Assembly (NCBI GenBank): GCA_947085045.1
Contig: CAMTUU010000007.1
Location: 72,318 to 136,317 of the forward strand
Length of the DNA: 64,000 bases
Origin: Pseudolysinimonas_A sp947085045
Lineage (GTDB): Bacteria; Actinomycetota; Actinomycetes; Actinomycetales; Microbacteriaceae
Direction: 5' to 3'
Shown here: piece after piece, positions 25,807-33,967 of the stretch
Position numbering within the stretch: the stretch's first letter is position 1
How the letters are laid out: every line of letters begins with the position of its first letter
Made by a program: the position numbers and the translations under genes
The notes under the pieces: generated by a model
Database searches by the model: none
Told to the model about the DNA's origin: nothing
What the model saw: the letters and a program-made list of their open reading frames with translations, nothing else

Positions 25807-26276
25807 TTTCCCTCGCTCGGCTGGGCAGCCTCCGCCGTCGCGACCGACGGTGCAACGACCGCCTCGCCTTGGGTCTGCTTCGGGGTGAGCTGCCAGACCG
25901 CGATCAAGCCAGCGATGACGAAGAGTGCGAGGAACGGCCCAGCAGCGGGGATCGCTCCGAACAGGACTGCGACCACGATCCCGACCGTCCAATAGAGCCA
26001 GCCAGGCATCCGACCGAACGGGCGACGAAAGGTGCGAGGCCCGGCAGGCACCGCGACAGCGGCTCGCGGGGTGCCCTTGGCTGTGAGCCTTCCACGCGGC
26101 GCGGCCTTGCCAACCGGCACGTTGACCGAGACACCCTTCGCGACGTTGGCTGTCACGCCTCGGCGTGAGTTGACGGTGACCTTGCCGACCTTCGCGGACG
26201 CCGAGACGCCGCTCTTGGAGACGTTGAGGCTTAGCCCCTTGGCGATCTTGATGCGCCGATTGACCCTGATTCCCAT
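25803..26276 (-). CDS. DUF4236-like membrane protein
   Basis: 157 residues. The N-terminus (MGIRVNRRIKIAKGLSLNVSKSGVSAS) is the DUF4236 signature. After a basic, repetitive VTVNSRRGVTANV segment come two membrane spans (about 92-128). The function of DUF4236 is unknown. Its stop overlaps the start of the lipoprotein gene. A 100-bp gap upstream may hold the promoter for this pair. Confidence 0.75.
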   Translation of the reverse strand: MGIRVNRRIKIAKGLSLNVSKSGVSASAKVGKVTVNSRRGVTANVAKGVSVNVPVGKAAPRGRLTAKGTPRAAVAVPAGPRTFRRPFGRMPGWLYWTVGIVVAVLFGAIPAAGPFLALFVIAGLIAVWQLTPKQTQGEAVVAPSVATAEAAQPSEGN

Positions 26277-26376
26277 GACCGGACGCTAGCGGGTTGGCGC
26301 GGCTGCGCGATAGAGCGCGCCGTGGGCACAGCCAGTCCAACTGTCCAAGGTTGGCCTTCGGCAGGTGCGTCGAACT

Positions 26377-26904
26377 TCACGATTCCAAAACCTCAAGGAG
26401 AAGGACGTGTCCGATCGCCTTGTCTGCCTCGCCCGAGTAGCGCGGGCAGATGTACTTCGCGGACGCTTCGATCATGGCTTTCTGCCCAGCGAGCGTGTAG
26501 CTCACCGAGATCCCGTTGTCCTTCGCGTAAGCAACGGCGAGGTCAATGCTCAGCTCCATTGCTTCCTCGCCCTTGGCGAGGTCGGCGCACGTGTCATCCA
26601 GAAAGATGACCCTCACTTGTTCGTAGCGTTCCTGATCGCTCGACGACAACGGCGAGGGGTAGGACGCTGGCTGCGTCCAATCGGCGCTGCCGTTCGCGAT
26701 GAGCGCGGTCGCAATGTCGCTGTACGCGTTGCGGTAATCGGCCTCAGACGGCACGTGAAGAATCCGTGTTCCAATCACGACTGCGACGACGACCCCAACC
26801 ACGCCGACTGGAATGACTATTTTCGCCCACAGTGGAAGCTGCTTCAGTCGGCCGAGGAACCGGCGGCCTCCGGGCGCGGGGCGTGTTGGATCGTTGTCAG
26901 ACAA
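26377..26904 (-). CDS. single-pass membrane protein, unknown
   Basis: 175 residues from TTG; the start was chosen because AGGAGG lies 6 nt upstream (rather than an in-frame ATG 39 nt earlier without one). A cytoplasmic basic tail, one membrane span (WAKIVIPVGVVGVVVAVVIG) and an outside domain with two Cys residues (DDTCADL, KYICPRYSG). No family recognised. Third gene in a run of minus-strand membrane protein genes. Confidence 0.65.
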   Translation of the reverse strand: MSDNDPTRPAPGGRRFLGRLKQLPLWAKIVIPVGVVGVVVAVVIGTRILHVPSEADYRNAYSDIATALIANGSADWTQPASYPSPLSSSDQERYEQVRVIFLDDTCADLAKGEEAMELSIDLAVAYAKDNGISVSYTLAGQKAMIEASAKYICPRYSGEADKAIGHVLLLEVLES

Positions 26905-26962
26905 GGTCGACCTCCTGGGGCTGCGGGAGCGCGCAGCGCTCAAACTTTTGGGGTGATGCGAA

Positions 26963-27499
26963 CTAGCCTCCGCTGACCGCGCAGAGGGCAGCGAGGTCGG
27001 GGAAGGTCATGGACGCTTGGGCTCCGTTTGCTGAGACGCAGCTCATTACGGTCATGGGATCGATCGCGTTGTCGTCGCTCACGACGAGAACGGCGCTCCA
27101 CGCCCGCGAACGCAGATCGTCGGTTGGCGTGTTCCCCGTCGCGCGGAGGGCTGAGTCCGTGATCGCCTTCACCTGGTCATAGGTGGCCGACGAACCCCAC
27201 TTGCTCGCCAGGACGTCCCGCGCCTGCTCGATGGGATCAGTGGAGTCGCCCGAGCCGACGTTGCCATTCGATGACGTGTCGTTCTCGCTCACTTCTGGTG
27301 ACGTTCCGTCGGTGGTCCCGGTGTTGACGGTGCTAGGCGAAGAATCGCCCGCGCGTGACACCGCCACTCCCACAATGGCCGTGATCGTCAACACCGCAAC
27401 CAGTCCGATCACGCCAAACAGAAGTGGTCGTGAAGTAGCGGCTGCGGGTACTTCGGCGTCTGGGAGAGCGACCTGGTCTGCTCGATCCTCGCTGTCCAC
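26963..27499 (-). CDS. single-pass membrane protein, unknown
   Basis: 178 residues from GTG, with GAAGG upstream. An acidic N-terminal tail, a membrane span (PLLFGVIGLVAVLTITAIVGVAV), a Ser/Thr/Gly linker (TVNTGTTDGTSPEVSEND) and an outside domain with two Cys (MSCVSANG, AALCAVSGG). It starts 5 bp after the stop of the gene before it, so both are in one operon. Function unknown. Confidence 0.65.
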   Translation of the reverse strand: MDSEDRADQVALPDAEVPAAATSRPLLFGVIGLVAVLTITAIVGVAVSRAGDSSPSTVNTGTTDGTSPEVSENDTSSNGNVGSGDSTDPIEQARDVLASKWGSSATYDQVKAITDSALRATGNTPTDDLRSRAWSAVLVVSDDNAIDPMTVMSCVSANGAQASMTFPDLAALCAVSGG

Positions 27500-27504
27500 T
27501 GTCT

Positions 27505-27936
27505 CTATCCTTCCGGCGCAGTGTCCATGACGAACTCCCAAGCCGACTCGTCAGCGCACGTGTCGAGCGCATAGCGAGCCGCTGAGGTCGCATCGAGTCC
27601 TGACCCGATCGCAAACCCCGCGTAGAACTTCGCGCAGGCTGTGTAGCGCGCGTCCCGGTAGAGGTCGTTCACGGCATCGGTCGCCTCGCCTTCTGCGTCC
27701 GCGAGCTTGCTCTGTACGTCGGAGAGCTCGGTCTGCGCGTCGAGCAGCTCGGCTTGGGCGTTTCGAAGATCGGCGCTCGCGGTGCCCCACAGCACCCCGA
27801 AGACCACAGCGGCAACCAACGCCAGTGCGACCACTGCACCCACCGCGAGAGCGAGCGCGCTACGGCTTCCGATCCGAGGCGCTGCCGGGGCTGCGCTGGC
27901 TGATGTTGTTGATGCAACGGATTCGCTATCGGGCAT
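27505..27936 (-). CDS. membrane protein with coiled coil, unknown
   Basis: 143 residues from an ATG with GGAGG upstream. One membrane span (LALAVGAVVALALVAAVVFGVL), then a heptad-like coiled coil (ADLRNAQAELLDAQTELSDV), then a C-terminal domain with two Cys (YTACAKFYAG, LDTCADES). Same plan as the next two genes: anchor, spacer, small two-Cys domain. First gene of the minus-strand cassette; it diverges from the XRE gene with 58 bp between. Confidence 0.68.
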   Translation of the reverse strand: MPDSESVASTTSASAAPAAPRIGSRSALALAVGAVVALALVAAVVFGVLWGTASADLRNAQAELLDAQTELSDVQSKLADAEGEATDAVNDLYRDARYTACAKFYAGFAIGSGLDATSAARYALDTCADESAWEFVMDTAPEG

Positions 27937-27994
27937 AGAACAACCTCCCTGGGCTGTGAGTGACCCCGAGTTTGCCACATAGAGAAGGCCACCT

Positions 27995-28315
27995 GTGTTA
28001 CACCTCTGCGGCGACTCTGGAACGGTGCCCGTCGTCCGTTCCTCCGCAGAGTGGGATCGCTACGCGGTTGAGTTGGGTCACTCGCTCAAGCGGCACCGGA
28101 GCGCGCGCGGGCTGAGCCAAGAGCAGCTCGCTTACGAGGCCGGGTTGAGTCGCTACAGCTACCAGAAGTTCGAGAAAGGCGAGTCGATGCCCGGCTCTCC
28201 TGCAAACCCCTCGCTTCGAAACGTCATGGCGCTAGCTCAGGTGCTCGGGGTGACTCTTGATGATCTGCTGCCTTCACCGTGGCCAGACCTGCGGGCTGGC
28301 AATCGGCAGGGGTAG
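27995..28315 (+). CDS. XRE-family helix-turn-helix regulator
   Basis: 106 residues from GTG (AGAAGG upstream). The HTH is at about residues 28-62 (LKRHRSARGLSQEQLAYEAGLSRYS), typical of Cro/CI-type regulators, with a short C-terminal tail. It lies in a 58-bp divergent gap with the membrane cassette and may regulate it. It converges on the Pycsar effector gene with a 10-bp gap. Confidence 0.85.
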   Translation: MLHLCGDSGTVPVVRSSAEWDRYAVELGHSLKRHRSARGLSQEQLAYEAGLSRYSYQKFEKGESMPGSPANPSLRNVMALAQVLGVTLDDLLPSPWPDLRAGNRQG

Positions 28316-28325
28316 TAGCGCACCC

Positions 28326-28835
28326 CTAAGCGATGAAATGCGGGACGACGACGCTGACCGCAACGAGCACGGCACCGATCACTCCGAAAAGGATCGACCT
28401 CTGAACCCGGCGATGCTTTGACCAGTTGATGCCGGCCATCCTCACGATCTGTCGCGAGAGAACCGGTAGGAGGTCGGCTCGCCTGAGCCGCCGTTCGAGT
28501 TCTCGCGGAGTCAGGTGCCGTACGTGACCGAAGTAGATGTGATCGCGTCGCGCTTCCTCCTCAAGGTGGCGCGATCGAAGCACCGGGGCGATGACGAATG
28601 AGGCGAAGACTGCCGCGATGGCGAGAAGTCCGAGGCCAACCCAGAAGACAAGGGACCACCATCCGACCCTCGTGATGATCGTCGTAGCTGTCGCGAGCGT
28701 AGTGACCGCAGCGACCGACACCGTCTCTATCCCGAACGCGAACGATGCTTTGGCGTCGACACGGTTAGTCCACTCCATCTGCGCGTCGTGAATACGCCAA
28801 GCGTCATCGACGGCGTCGCGGTTCGCGCGTGACAT
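28326..28835 (-). CDS. pycTM: Pycsar transmembrane effector (PycTM, DUF5706-like)
   Basis: 169 residues, three membrane helices at about 31-53, 58-83 and 147-166. The family features are the VDAKASFAFG start of helix 1, a conserved HIYFGHVRHLTPRELERRL segment after helix 2, and SRQIVRMAGINWSKHRRVQRS leading into helix 3. In Pycsar systems this effector responds to cCMP or cUMP by damaging the inner membrane, stopping phage growth. Its ATG shares one base with the cyclase stop (TGATG), as in the standard two-gene operon. Family assignment is by motif reading, not by search. Confidence 0.85.
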   Translation of the reverse strand: MSRANRDAVDDAWRIHDAQMEWTNRVDAKASFAFGIETVSVAAVTTLATATTIITRVGWWSLVFWVGLGLLAIAAVFASFVIAPVLRSRHLEEEARRDHIYFGHVRHLTPRELERRLRRADLLPVLSRQIVRMAGINWSKHRRVQRSILFGVIGAVLVAVSVVVPHFIA

Positions 28836-29563
28836 CAGAGTTCCGTCTGGTGGTAGCTGGAACGGTAGTAGGCATACGGGCGGCCGCCCATGTCCAAGGT
28901 GTACTTGCCAGCCCACATGATCTCGCCCTTGCTGTAGAGGTTGGCGTCACTCAGCGACCCGAAGGTGCCTTTTCCGATAGCGATTCGAGAGCCCTTCATG
29001 TCGCGCAGGTCACTCAATTTGGCTGCGAGATTTGGTGCTATACCGATCGAGATCATGTCGCTGTTATTGCGGACCCCAGCACGAACGAGCAGAGCTTCGC
29101 CCGATGCGATCCCGGTCATTGAACGAACGTGCCAGCCTGCTTCGGCCAGGGCAGGCACCTTCAGTCGCACGTCTTCGTCAAGCATGTGGTCGATCGCTAA
29201 GTTGATCTTCAACGCTGCTCGAACGGCGCGGTCCTGACGGTCGGGACCTGCGAAGATCCCCATCACGCGATCGCCGTCAAAGCTGCGTATGTGGCCTTCT
29301 CCCTTGCGGATTACTCGGACAGCGATCGTGAGGAAAGTCGACGTCACAAGTGCCGCCTCTTCGGGCGTTGCGACCCGAGTGAGCGTAGAAGAGTCGACCA
29401 TGTCGGTATAGAGATACGTTGCGTTGATCTTCTTCGCGTCGGAATAGCCCATCGCGTCCGGATCGGGTACGTCCGTATTGCCGTCTTGGACCTTCGACAC
29501 ATTCCATTCGTGAAGCCACAGTGCGGTGATCGCGCTATCGACTTCTTCCTTCAACGTCGCCAT
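28835..29563 (-). CDS. pycC: Pycsar cyclase PycC (class III nucleotidyl cyclase)
   Basis: 242 residues. A class III cyclase catalytic domain: YLYTDMVDSS carries the first metal-binding Asp (Asp54), and HIRSFDGDRVMGIFAG carries Asp98. The base-recognition position before the second motif is Arg93 rather than the Lys usual in adenylate cyclases, consistent with a pyrimidine substrate. There is no membrane span and no other domain, as in known PycC. The ATG was chosen for the upstream AAAGAGG. It makes the signal for the effector encoded just downstream. Confidence 0.85.
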   Translation of the reverse strand: MATLKEEVDSAITALWLHEWNVSKVQDGNTDVPDPDAMGYSDAKKINATYLYTDMVDSSTLTRVATPEEAALVTSTFLTIAVRVIRKGEGHIRSFDGDRVMGIFAGPDRQDRAVRAALKINLAIDHMLDEDVRLKVPALAEAGWHVRSMTGIASGEALLVRAGVRNNSDMISIGIAPNLAAKLSDLRDMKGSRIAIGKGTFGSLSDANLYSKGEIMWAGKYTLDMGGRPYAYYRSSYHQTEL

Positions 29564-29679
29564 TGGTTCCTCTTTCCTGACCACTCTGAGCCGAGAGTAG
29601 TGGCCAGACCCAGGGGCACGGGCCGGGGACGCACGAGCACCAGAACGGCTCGCCAGGCTAGACAGCTCGGGCGGCTGAC

Positions 29680-30717
29680 TCACGCTTGTCGGGCAAGCCA
29701 CCTCCCGGTCGTCAGGTAGCGTACGTGGCTGTCGATCGACTCTCTCGCCGCATCGATCGCAATTGTCTGGTGAACATCGCTCACGACCGGCTCACCGTGG
29801 GAGACAGCCACTAGGGCGCCCATCCGCCGAACCAACAGTGCGCTACCTGTCAACAGCTCGTCCACGGTGTCAGGACTGAGTGTCTGGAGTCTGATCACGA
29901 GAGATTGTCGGAGAGCCGTCACGGCTTCTAGCGCCCCATCTGAGGCGAGGGCGACAACCGCTCCGCCCGCGGCAGCTTGGGCCCGTTCAAGGCCGTCCAG
30001 AGCCTCTGCTAGAAGCATTGCGAGGCCAACGTCAGAGGCGTAGGCGGGCGGACCCTGTAGCTCTCGAAGGGCCTCCACCGAAACCACTTCATCTGACTCG
30101 ATTGCCCAAAGCCGCGACGCCGAAGGAGTCAAGTTCGCCAGTCCTGAAGACTCAATCGAGAGCACCAAGTCGCCGCCGAGACGACCCGCGTCGCCTCGGG
30201 TGCGGACGTTGACACCAGCGAGCCCGACTGTGAGTCTCGCACTCCCGAAGGGTGTCGATACGTACTCTCCGATAGCAGACGAAAGCGCTGCCCATCCGAC
30301 GGCGCGGCGAAACGCGGCGGGTACTTCAGGCGCGGCTTGACCGGCCCAGACTTCGAATCGGCTGCCCCACCAATCCGGTCGCGGATCTGCAACCGATCGA
30401 TCCTCCGTCTTCGATCGAGCTATCTGGCGGGCCTCGAACGACGGACCGCCATGGCGCTCCCAAAGGTCCGAGGGGGTGAGTTTCCGGAAACGGCACTCGC
30501 TGCCAACCGTCGATGCGCAGAGGAGAGACAACGCCTCCGAGGGGTTGAGCCCTTCGTCCCAGCACGCCTCGAATAGTTCGCGGACGTGCGCCTCGAATGT
30601 GTCATCGGATGCCGCCTCGAGATTCCGATGGGCAATGCCGACAAGCGGTTCCGATCGAACAACAGGGACGGCGTCGATGAGTCGATTGATCCCGATCACT
30701 TCAGGGGTGTTGATCAT
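29680..30717 (-). CDS. unknown protein overlapping the repA-like gene
   Basis: 345 residues, no family recognised. It looks soluble, with an Ala/Leu-rich C-terminal half. Trp-rich stretch RPDWWGSRFEVWAGQ near the middle. Its ATG lies inside the last codons of the RepA-like gene (17-nt overlap), so translation is probably coupled. The Pycsar cyclase starts 117 bp after its stop on the same strand, so one transcript could run from the replication genes through this gene into Pycsar. Lower G+C than the chromosome. Confidence 0.65.
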   Translation of the reverse strand: MINTPEVIGINRLIDAVPVVRSEPLVGIAHRNLEAASDDTFEAHVRELFEACWDEGLNPSEALSLLCASTVGSECRFRKLTPSDLWERHGGPSFEARQIARSKTEDRSVADPRPDWWGSRFEVWAGQAAPEVPAAFRRAVGWAALSSAIGEYVSTPFGSARLTVGLAGVNVRTRGDAGRLGGDLVLSIESSGLANLTPSASRLWAIESDEVVSVEALRELQGPPAYASDVGLAMLLAEALDGLERAQAAAGGAVVALASDGALEAVTALRQSLVIRLQTLSPDTVDELLTGSALLVRRMGALVAVSHGEPVVSDVHQTIAIDAARESIDSHVRYLTTGRWLARQA

Positions 30718-32446
30718 CGCTGGTCCCGATCCAGGTTTCAGAAACTTCAGCTGGTTCCGATTCGGTTTGGTCGGTCGTGCGGTCGCCCTTAGGCGACGAC
30801 CGAATCCCACGACCGAATCCGGTCGGCTCCTTCGGCCTGACATATCGGCCCTTGTTGCCCTCGCCCTTGACGATCAGACCAGCCGTGACCGCCTCGGTTC
30901 GGAGTGCCTGGTAAAGCCCCTTGTTCGAGGTGAGGCTCCATTTGCCTTGCAGCTCGGTCGAGGTGTAGCCGCTGCCCGGGACCATGAGCTCGATCAGGCG
31001 GCGTAGTTGGTCGGCGTGCGCTGCGCGCTCGGCTTCCTCCTGCAGGACGACAACGACGTGAGGCCCGACCTTGCGGAGCGCCAGGCCGTCGAGGGTGCGA
31101 GGCGCGGCGTCTTTCTGCTTCCCGGCTTTTGTCGCCTCGGTCGACATGACGAACGAGTCGGCAGAGCCCGACAGCAGAATGACCGTGTCGTGATTGTCGC
31201 GGTGTGTTGATGCCCCGCGCGCTTTCTGCGTCTTGATCCCGCGCGCGTTGGTCGTCTCGGTGACGTGATGCAAGATGACCGGCGTCGCTTCGGGGTTCGC
31301 GGCAAGAACGGTGGACTTGAACCCGTCGATGAGTCGCGCGGCCTCGGCGTTGCTGTTCTCGTCCTCGGCTCCCATGAGCGCGCTGAACGTGTCGGCGATC
31401 ACGAGCTGGTATTGCCCCGCGCTCACGATGGCGGCGAGCTGAGGGAGCGTCGCGGGGTTGAGCTTCGTGCCGTAGATGATGTCAATCTCGGTCGAACCTT
31501 CGGCCACTTTCAGGTGCTTCTCCCACGCCCGAATGCGGAGGTCGAGAGCGCGCTCACCCTCGCCCGCGATGTAGAGCGTCCTGCCCTGCCGGGTGAACGA
31601 GCCGAGGAGCGGGAGGGCGTGGAATGTCGCGACGGCGACGCCGAGAATCAGGGCCGTCTTTCCGACCCCGCCCGGGGCGGCGATCTCGGCGGGCGTTGAG
31701 GAGTAGAGCCACCCTTCCCAGACGAACGAGGGCGGCTTTAGCGCGGCGATCTCGGCACGAGTGCGGACGACGAGCGGCGGCGCAGCCTCGGCCTCCTCGG
31801 CGCGGATGCGGTCGCGCGCCTCCTTCTGAATGCGCAGCCGCGCTGCCTCCTTCGCGACCGCCGCCTCGTGCTCGACTTGCTCCCAGCCCAGCATTTTCTT
31901 GTAGTCGTCTAGGTTGCTCGCCCAGGTCTCGGCGTAGCTGCTCGGATGCTCCCGCTTGAACGTCTCGAACTCCTCGCGCTTGGCCTCGGCGCGCGACTCG
32001 GTCTCCACTCGCTGCTTCTCGGCGAGCCAGATCGACCAGAACTCCAGATCGTCAGCGGCTGCTTGCCCGCCCCCCGCGAGGCGTGCATCACGCTCGGCGA
32101 GGACGTGTTCGTTCTCGGGGTCGGCATGCATCGCGCGCGCGAAGTCGGGGCCGTCGAGGCGCGCGAGATCGGCGCGGAGGTCGGCGAGCATCCCCGCTTC
32201 CAGCCGCTCCTGGAACTCTGCGTCGGCGGCGACATTCGCGGCCTCGACCGAGCCGTGTGTCCGAACCTTCTCGGCGTCGCGCTTGGTCTCCCACTCGACG
32301 ACGCGCCGCTCGGCCTCGGCCTCGATCTCGGCGTCGGTCTTACCGACGCCCCACGGCTCGCCGTGCTTGGCGAAGCGCTCGGCGTTCCATGCGGCGATCT
32401 GTTCGGGCGTTGCCATGACGATCTCGTCCTCGTCGCGAGCGGTCAT
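30701..32446 (-). CDS. RepA-like AAA/RecA-fold helicase
   Basis: 581 residues. The N-terminal ~225 residues are charged and helical, possibly a DNA-binding or coiled-coil region. The ATPase domain has Walker A in APGGVGKTALILG (about 258-270) and Walker B in YQLVIADTFSAL, matching the RepA/KaiC-like helicases of plasmids and phages. A winged-helix-like C-terminus (GYTSTELQGKWSLTSNKG) follows. Probably unwinds the element's replication origin. Start chosen for GGAAGG upstream. It overlaps the gene before it by 4 nt. Confidence 0.8.
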   Translation of the reverse strand: MTARDEDEIVMATPEQIAAWNAERFAKHGEPWGVGKTDAEIEAEAERRVVEWETKRDAEKVRTHGSVEAANVAADAEFQERLEAGMLADLRADLARLDGPDFARAMHADPENEHVLAERDARLAGGGQAAADDLEFWSIWLAEKQRVETESRAEAKREEFETFKREHPSSYAETWASNLDDYKKMLGWEQVEHEAAVAKEAARLRIQKEARDRIRAEEAEAAPPLVVRTRAEIAALKPPSFVWEGWLYSSTPAEIAAPGGVGKTALILGVAVATFHALPLLGSFTRQGRTLYIAGEGERALDLRIRAWEKHLKVAEGSTEIDIIYGTKLNPATLPQLAAIVSAGQYQLVIADTFSALMGAEDENSNAEAARLIDGFKSTVLAANPEATPVILHHVTETTNARGIKTQKARGASTHRDNHDTVILLSGSADSFVMSTEATKAGKQKDAAPRTLDGLALRKVGPHVVVVLQEEAERAAHADQLRRLIELMVPGSGYTSTELQGKWSLTSNKGLYQALRTEAVTAGLIVKGEGNKGRYVRPKEPTGFGRGIRSSPKGDRTTDQTESEPAEVSETWIGTSDDQHP

Positions 32447-32991
32447 GAAGCTTCCTTCCACCACGCCAGAGCCTCCGCCGAGCCAGTGCGTCGAAGCCAA
32501 GCAACAGTCGGGTGCAAGCGCCCAACCTCCGTCACGAAGCTCGGAGTCTCAGAAACGAGTACCGATCCTCCGACGACTTTGAACACAGCCCGGTCGACGC
32601 CGCTCCGCGCGGCCTCGGCGGGAGACCAACCGGTTGAATCACATGCGCTCACGAGATCGTCACCGTCAAGATGAACCAGAAGGATGTCGCTCGTCGCGCC
32701 AAGCGTGAACCGTCCACTGAGGGTGGCGCGGCGTGCGTTTGAGGCACGACGCAGGATCTCTCGGATCGGCTTCGGATTGGTCGTGCCGACCGCGAGCGCG
32801 ATCTGGGCCTTGGGGATGCCCGCGAGATCAGCGTCAACAACGGCACGTTCATACTCGGCTCGACTCGCGGCTGTCCTCTGCGCAACCTCGGCGCGGACCA
32901 CGTACTCGGCGGCGCGTTGCTCGTCTTCAAGGCGCTGCTTGCGGAGCGCCACGACTTCGAGGAGTTGGCGCTGCGCCGCCGATGCCTTCAC
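32443..32991 (-). CDS. putative DNA-binding protein, unknown
   Basis: 182 residues from GTG (GTGA overlap with the Xis-like gene). A charged coiled-coil-like N-terminus, then an HTH-like stretch (LAGIPKAQIALAVGTTNP) and a C-terminal domain not recognised. Position between xis and repA in one minus-strand operon suggests a replication or regulatory role for the element. Confidence 0.6.
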   Translation of the reverse strand: MKASAAQRQLLEVVALRKQRLEDEQRAAEYVVRAEVAQRTAASRAEYERAVVDADLAGIPKAQIALAVGTTNPKPIREILRRASNARRATLSGRFTLGATSDILLVHLDGDDLVSACDSTGWSPAEAARSGVDRAVFKVVGGSVLVSETPSFVTEVGRLHPTVAWLRRTGSAEALAWWKEAS

Positions 32992-33185
32992 GCGACGACG
33001 CCCGGCTCGACCGCGGAAGCGTTGAGCCACGAATCGAGGTCCGAGCGCCGATAGAGGACAGTCTTCGCCGTCGGCTTCAGATACTTCGGACCTTCGCCCC
33101 GGTAGCGGAGTTGGGCAAGGTGCCCCACCGAGAGTCGGAGGTAGGCGCTTGCCTCCTCGGGACTCAGGTAATCGTTCGGTTCCAT
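32988..33185 (-). CDS. excisionase-like helix-turn-helix protein
   Basis: 65 residues, one MerR/AlpA-type HTH: YLSPEEASAYLRLSVGHLAQL, then the wing GPKYLKPTAKTVLYRRSDLDSWL. This is the Xis/AlpA fold that directs integrase towards excision. The start was set by GAGGT 6 nt upstream. First gene of the leftward replication operon; it diverges from the repressor-integrase operon, so its level could decide between integrated and excised states. Confidence 0.8.
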   Translation of the reverse strand: MEPNDYLSPEEASAYLRLSVGHLAQLRYRGEGPKYLKPTAKTVLYRRSDLDSWLNASAVEPGVVA

Positions 33186-33232
33186 TTGTGACCTCACCGG
33201 CCTCTCTGTGATCGCAGTACGTTCTTCAGCCA

Positions 33233-33261
33233 TTGCAGATTTCCGTACCACTCGATACGAT
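33233..33261 (+). promoter_or_regulatory. probable promoter of the XRE-integrase operon
   Basis: TTGCAG and TACGAT separated by exactly 17 bp, in the 125-bp divergent gap between the Xis-like gene and the XRE gene. Transcription would begin about 33268, some 43 nt before the ATG at 33311. It also argues against the in-frame TTG at 33233 as start. Confidence 0.5.
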
Positions 33262-33310
33262 CATCTCAGCACATCGGTCGATCGCAAAACGACCCAACGA
33301 CAAGGAAGAA

Positions 33311-33967
33311 ATGGCCTACCAAGAACTCGAACTCGGAGCAGCGGGACACGTCCTGATGTACCGGCTTCGCTATCAACAGAGGAGTCGCAGGAAGTCGCTT
33401 GCGGAACTCTCAAAGACGATGAGTGACCTCGGGCACCCGCTCAGTCCGCAGCGCATCGGGCAGGTGATGAACGGCGTTCGACGGCTGGCAACTGACGACC
33501 TAACGGCGCTCGCGACCGCGCTCGGCGTCCCGGCATCGAGTCTCGTGCTTGATCGCTCGCCGGGTGCGGACACCGCGCTCGGTTCTGAGGTTCGCGCCGC
33601 CTCCTCTTCGGACCTCGACGCTCGAATCGCTCAGGCGACGCTCGAACGCGATGGATCAGAGACCCAGCTCTATCAAGCGCTTTCAGGTCACGAGGCGTAC
33701 GGCGTAGACGAACCCGAAGCGATTCTCAGCCGATTGGAGTCATTGTCGATCCGAATCGAGCTGCTCCTGGGGGAGCGAGATCGCCGGGACTCTGAAGAGC
33801 GGGTCGCGGCGACCATCGCCGCCGTTGACGCCGAGAACGAAGCGACCGACGCGATTGTCCTCTCGGGTGCATTGGGCGACAAGCCGGGCGAGCCGGGCTA
33901 CGAGTCGCACAAGGCACGCGCTGAGAAGCGCGCGACAAGGAAGAAGGCCGCAGATGGCGAGCGTTGA
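33311..33967 (+). CDS. XRE-type regulator upstream of integrase
   Basis: 218 residues. HTH at about 20-70 (LRYQQRSRRKSLAELSKTM ... SPQRIGQVMNGVRRL), then LTALATALGVPASSLVLD, typical of Cro/CI-type repressors. The C-terminal half is charged and helical. The ATG was chosen for AAGGAAG upstream. It overlaps the integrase gene by 14 nt, so both are made together. Likely a lysogeny-type repressor acting on the divergent xis-repA promoter. Confidence 0.75.
   Translation: MAYQELELGAAGHVLMYRLRYQQRSRRKSLAELSKTMSDLGHPLSPQRIGQVMNGVRRLATDDLTALATALGVPASSLVLDRSPGADTALGSEVRAASSSDLDARIAQATLERDGSETQLYQALSGHEAYGVDEPEAILSRLESLSIRIELLLGERDRRDSEERVAATIAAVDAENEATDAIVLSGALGDKPGEPGYESHKARAEKRATRKKAADGER

Noticed and set aside
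33233..33310. Upstream TTG start for the XRE gene before int
   Set aside because: It would place the -35/-10 promoter inside the coding region; the ATG at 33311 has a ribosome-binding site.
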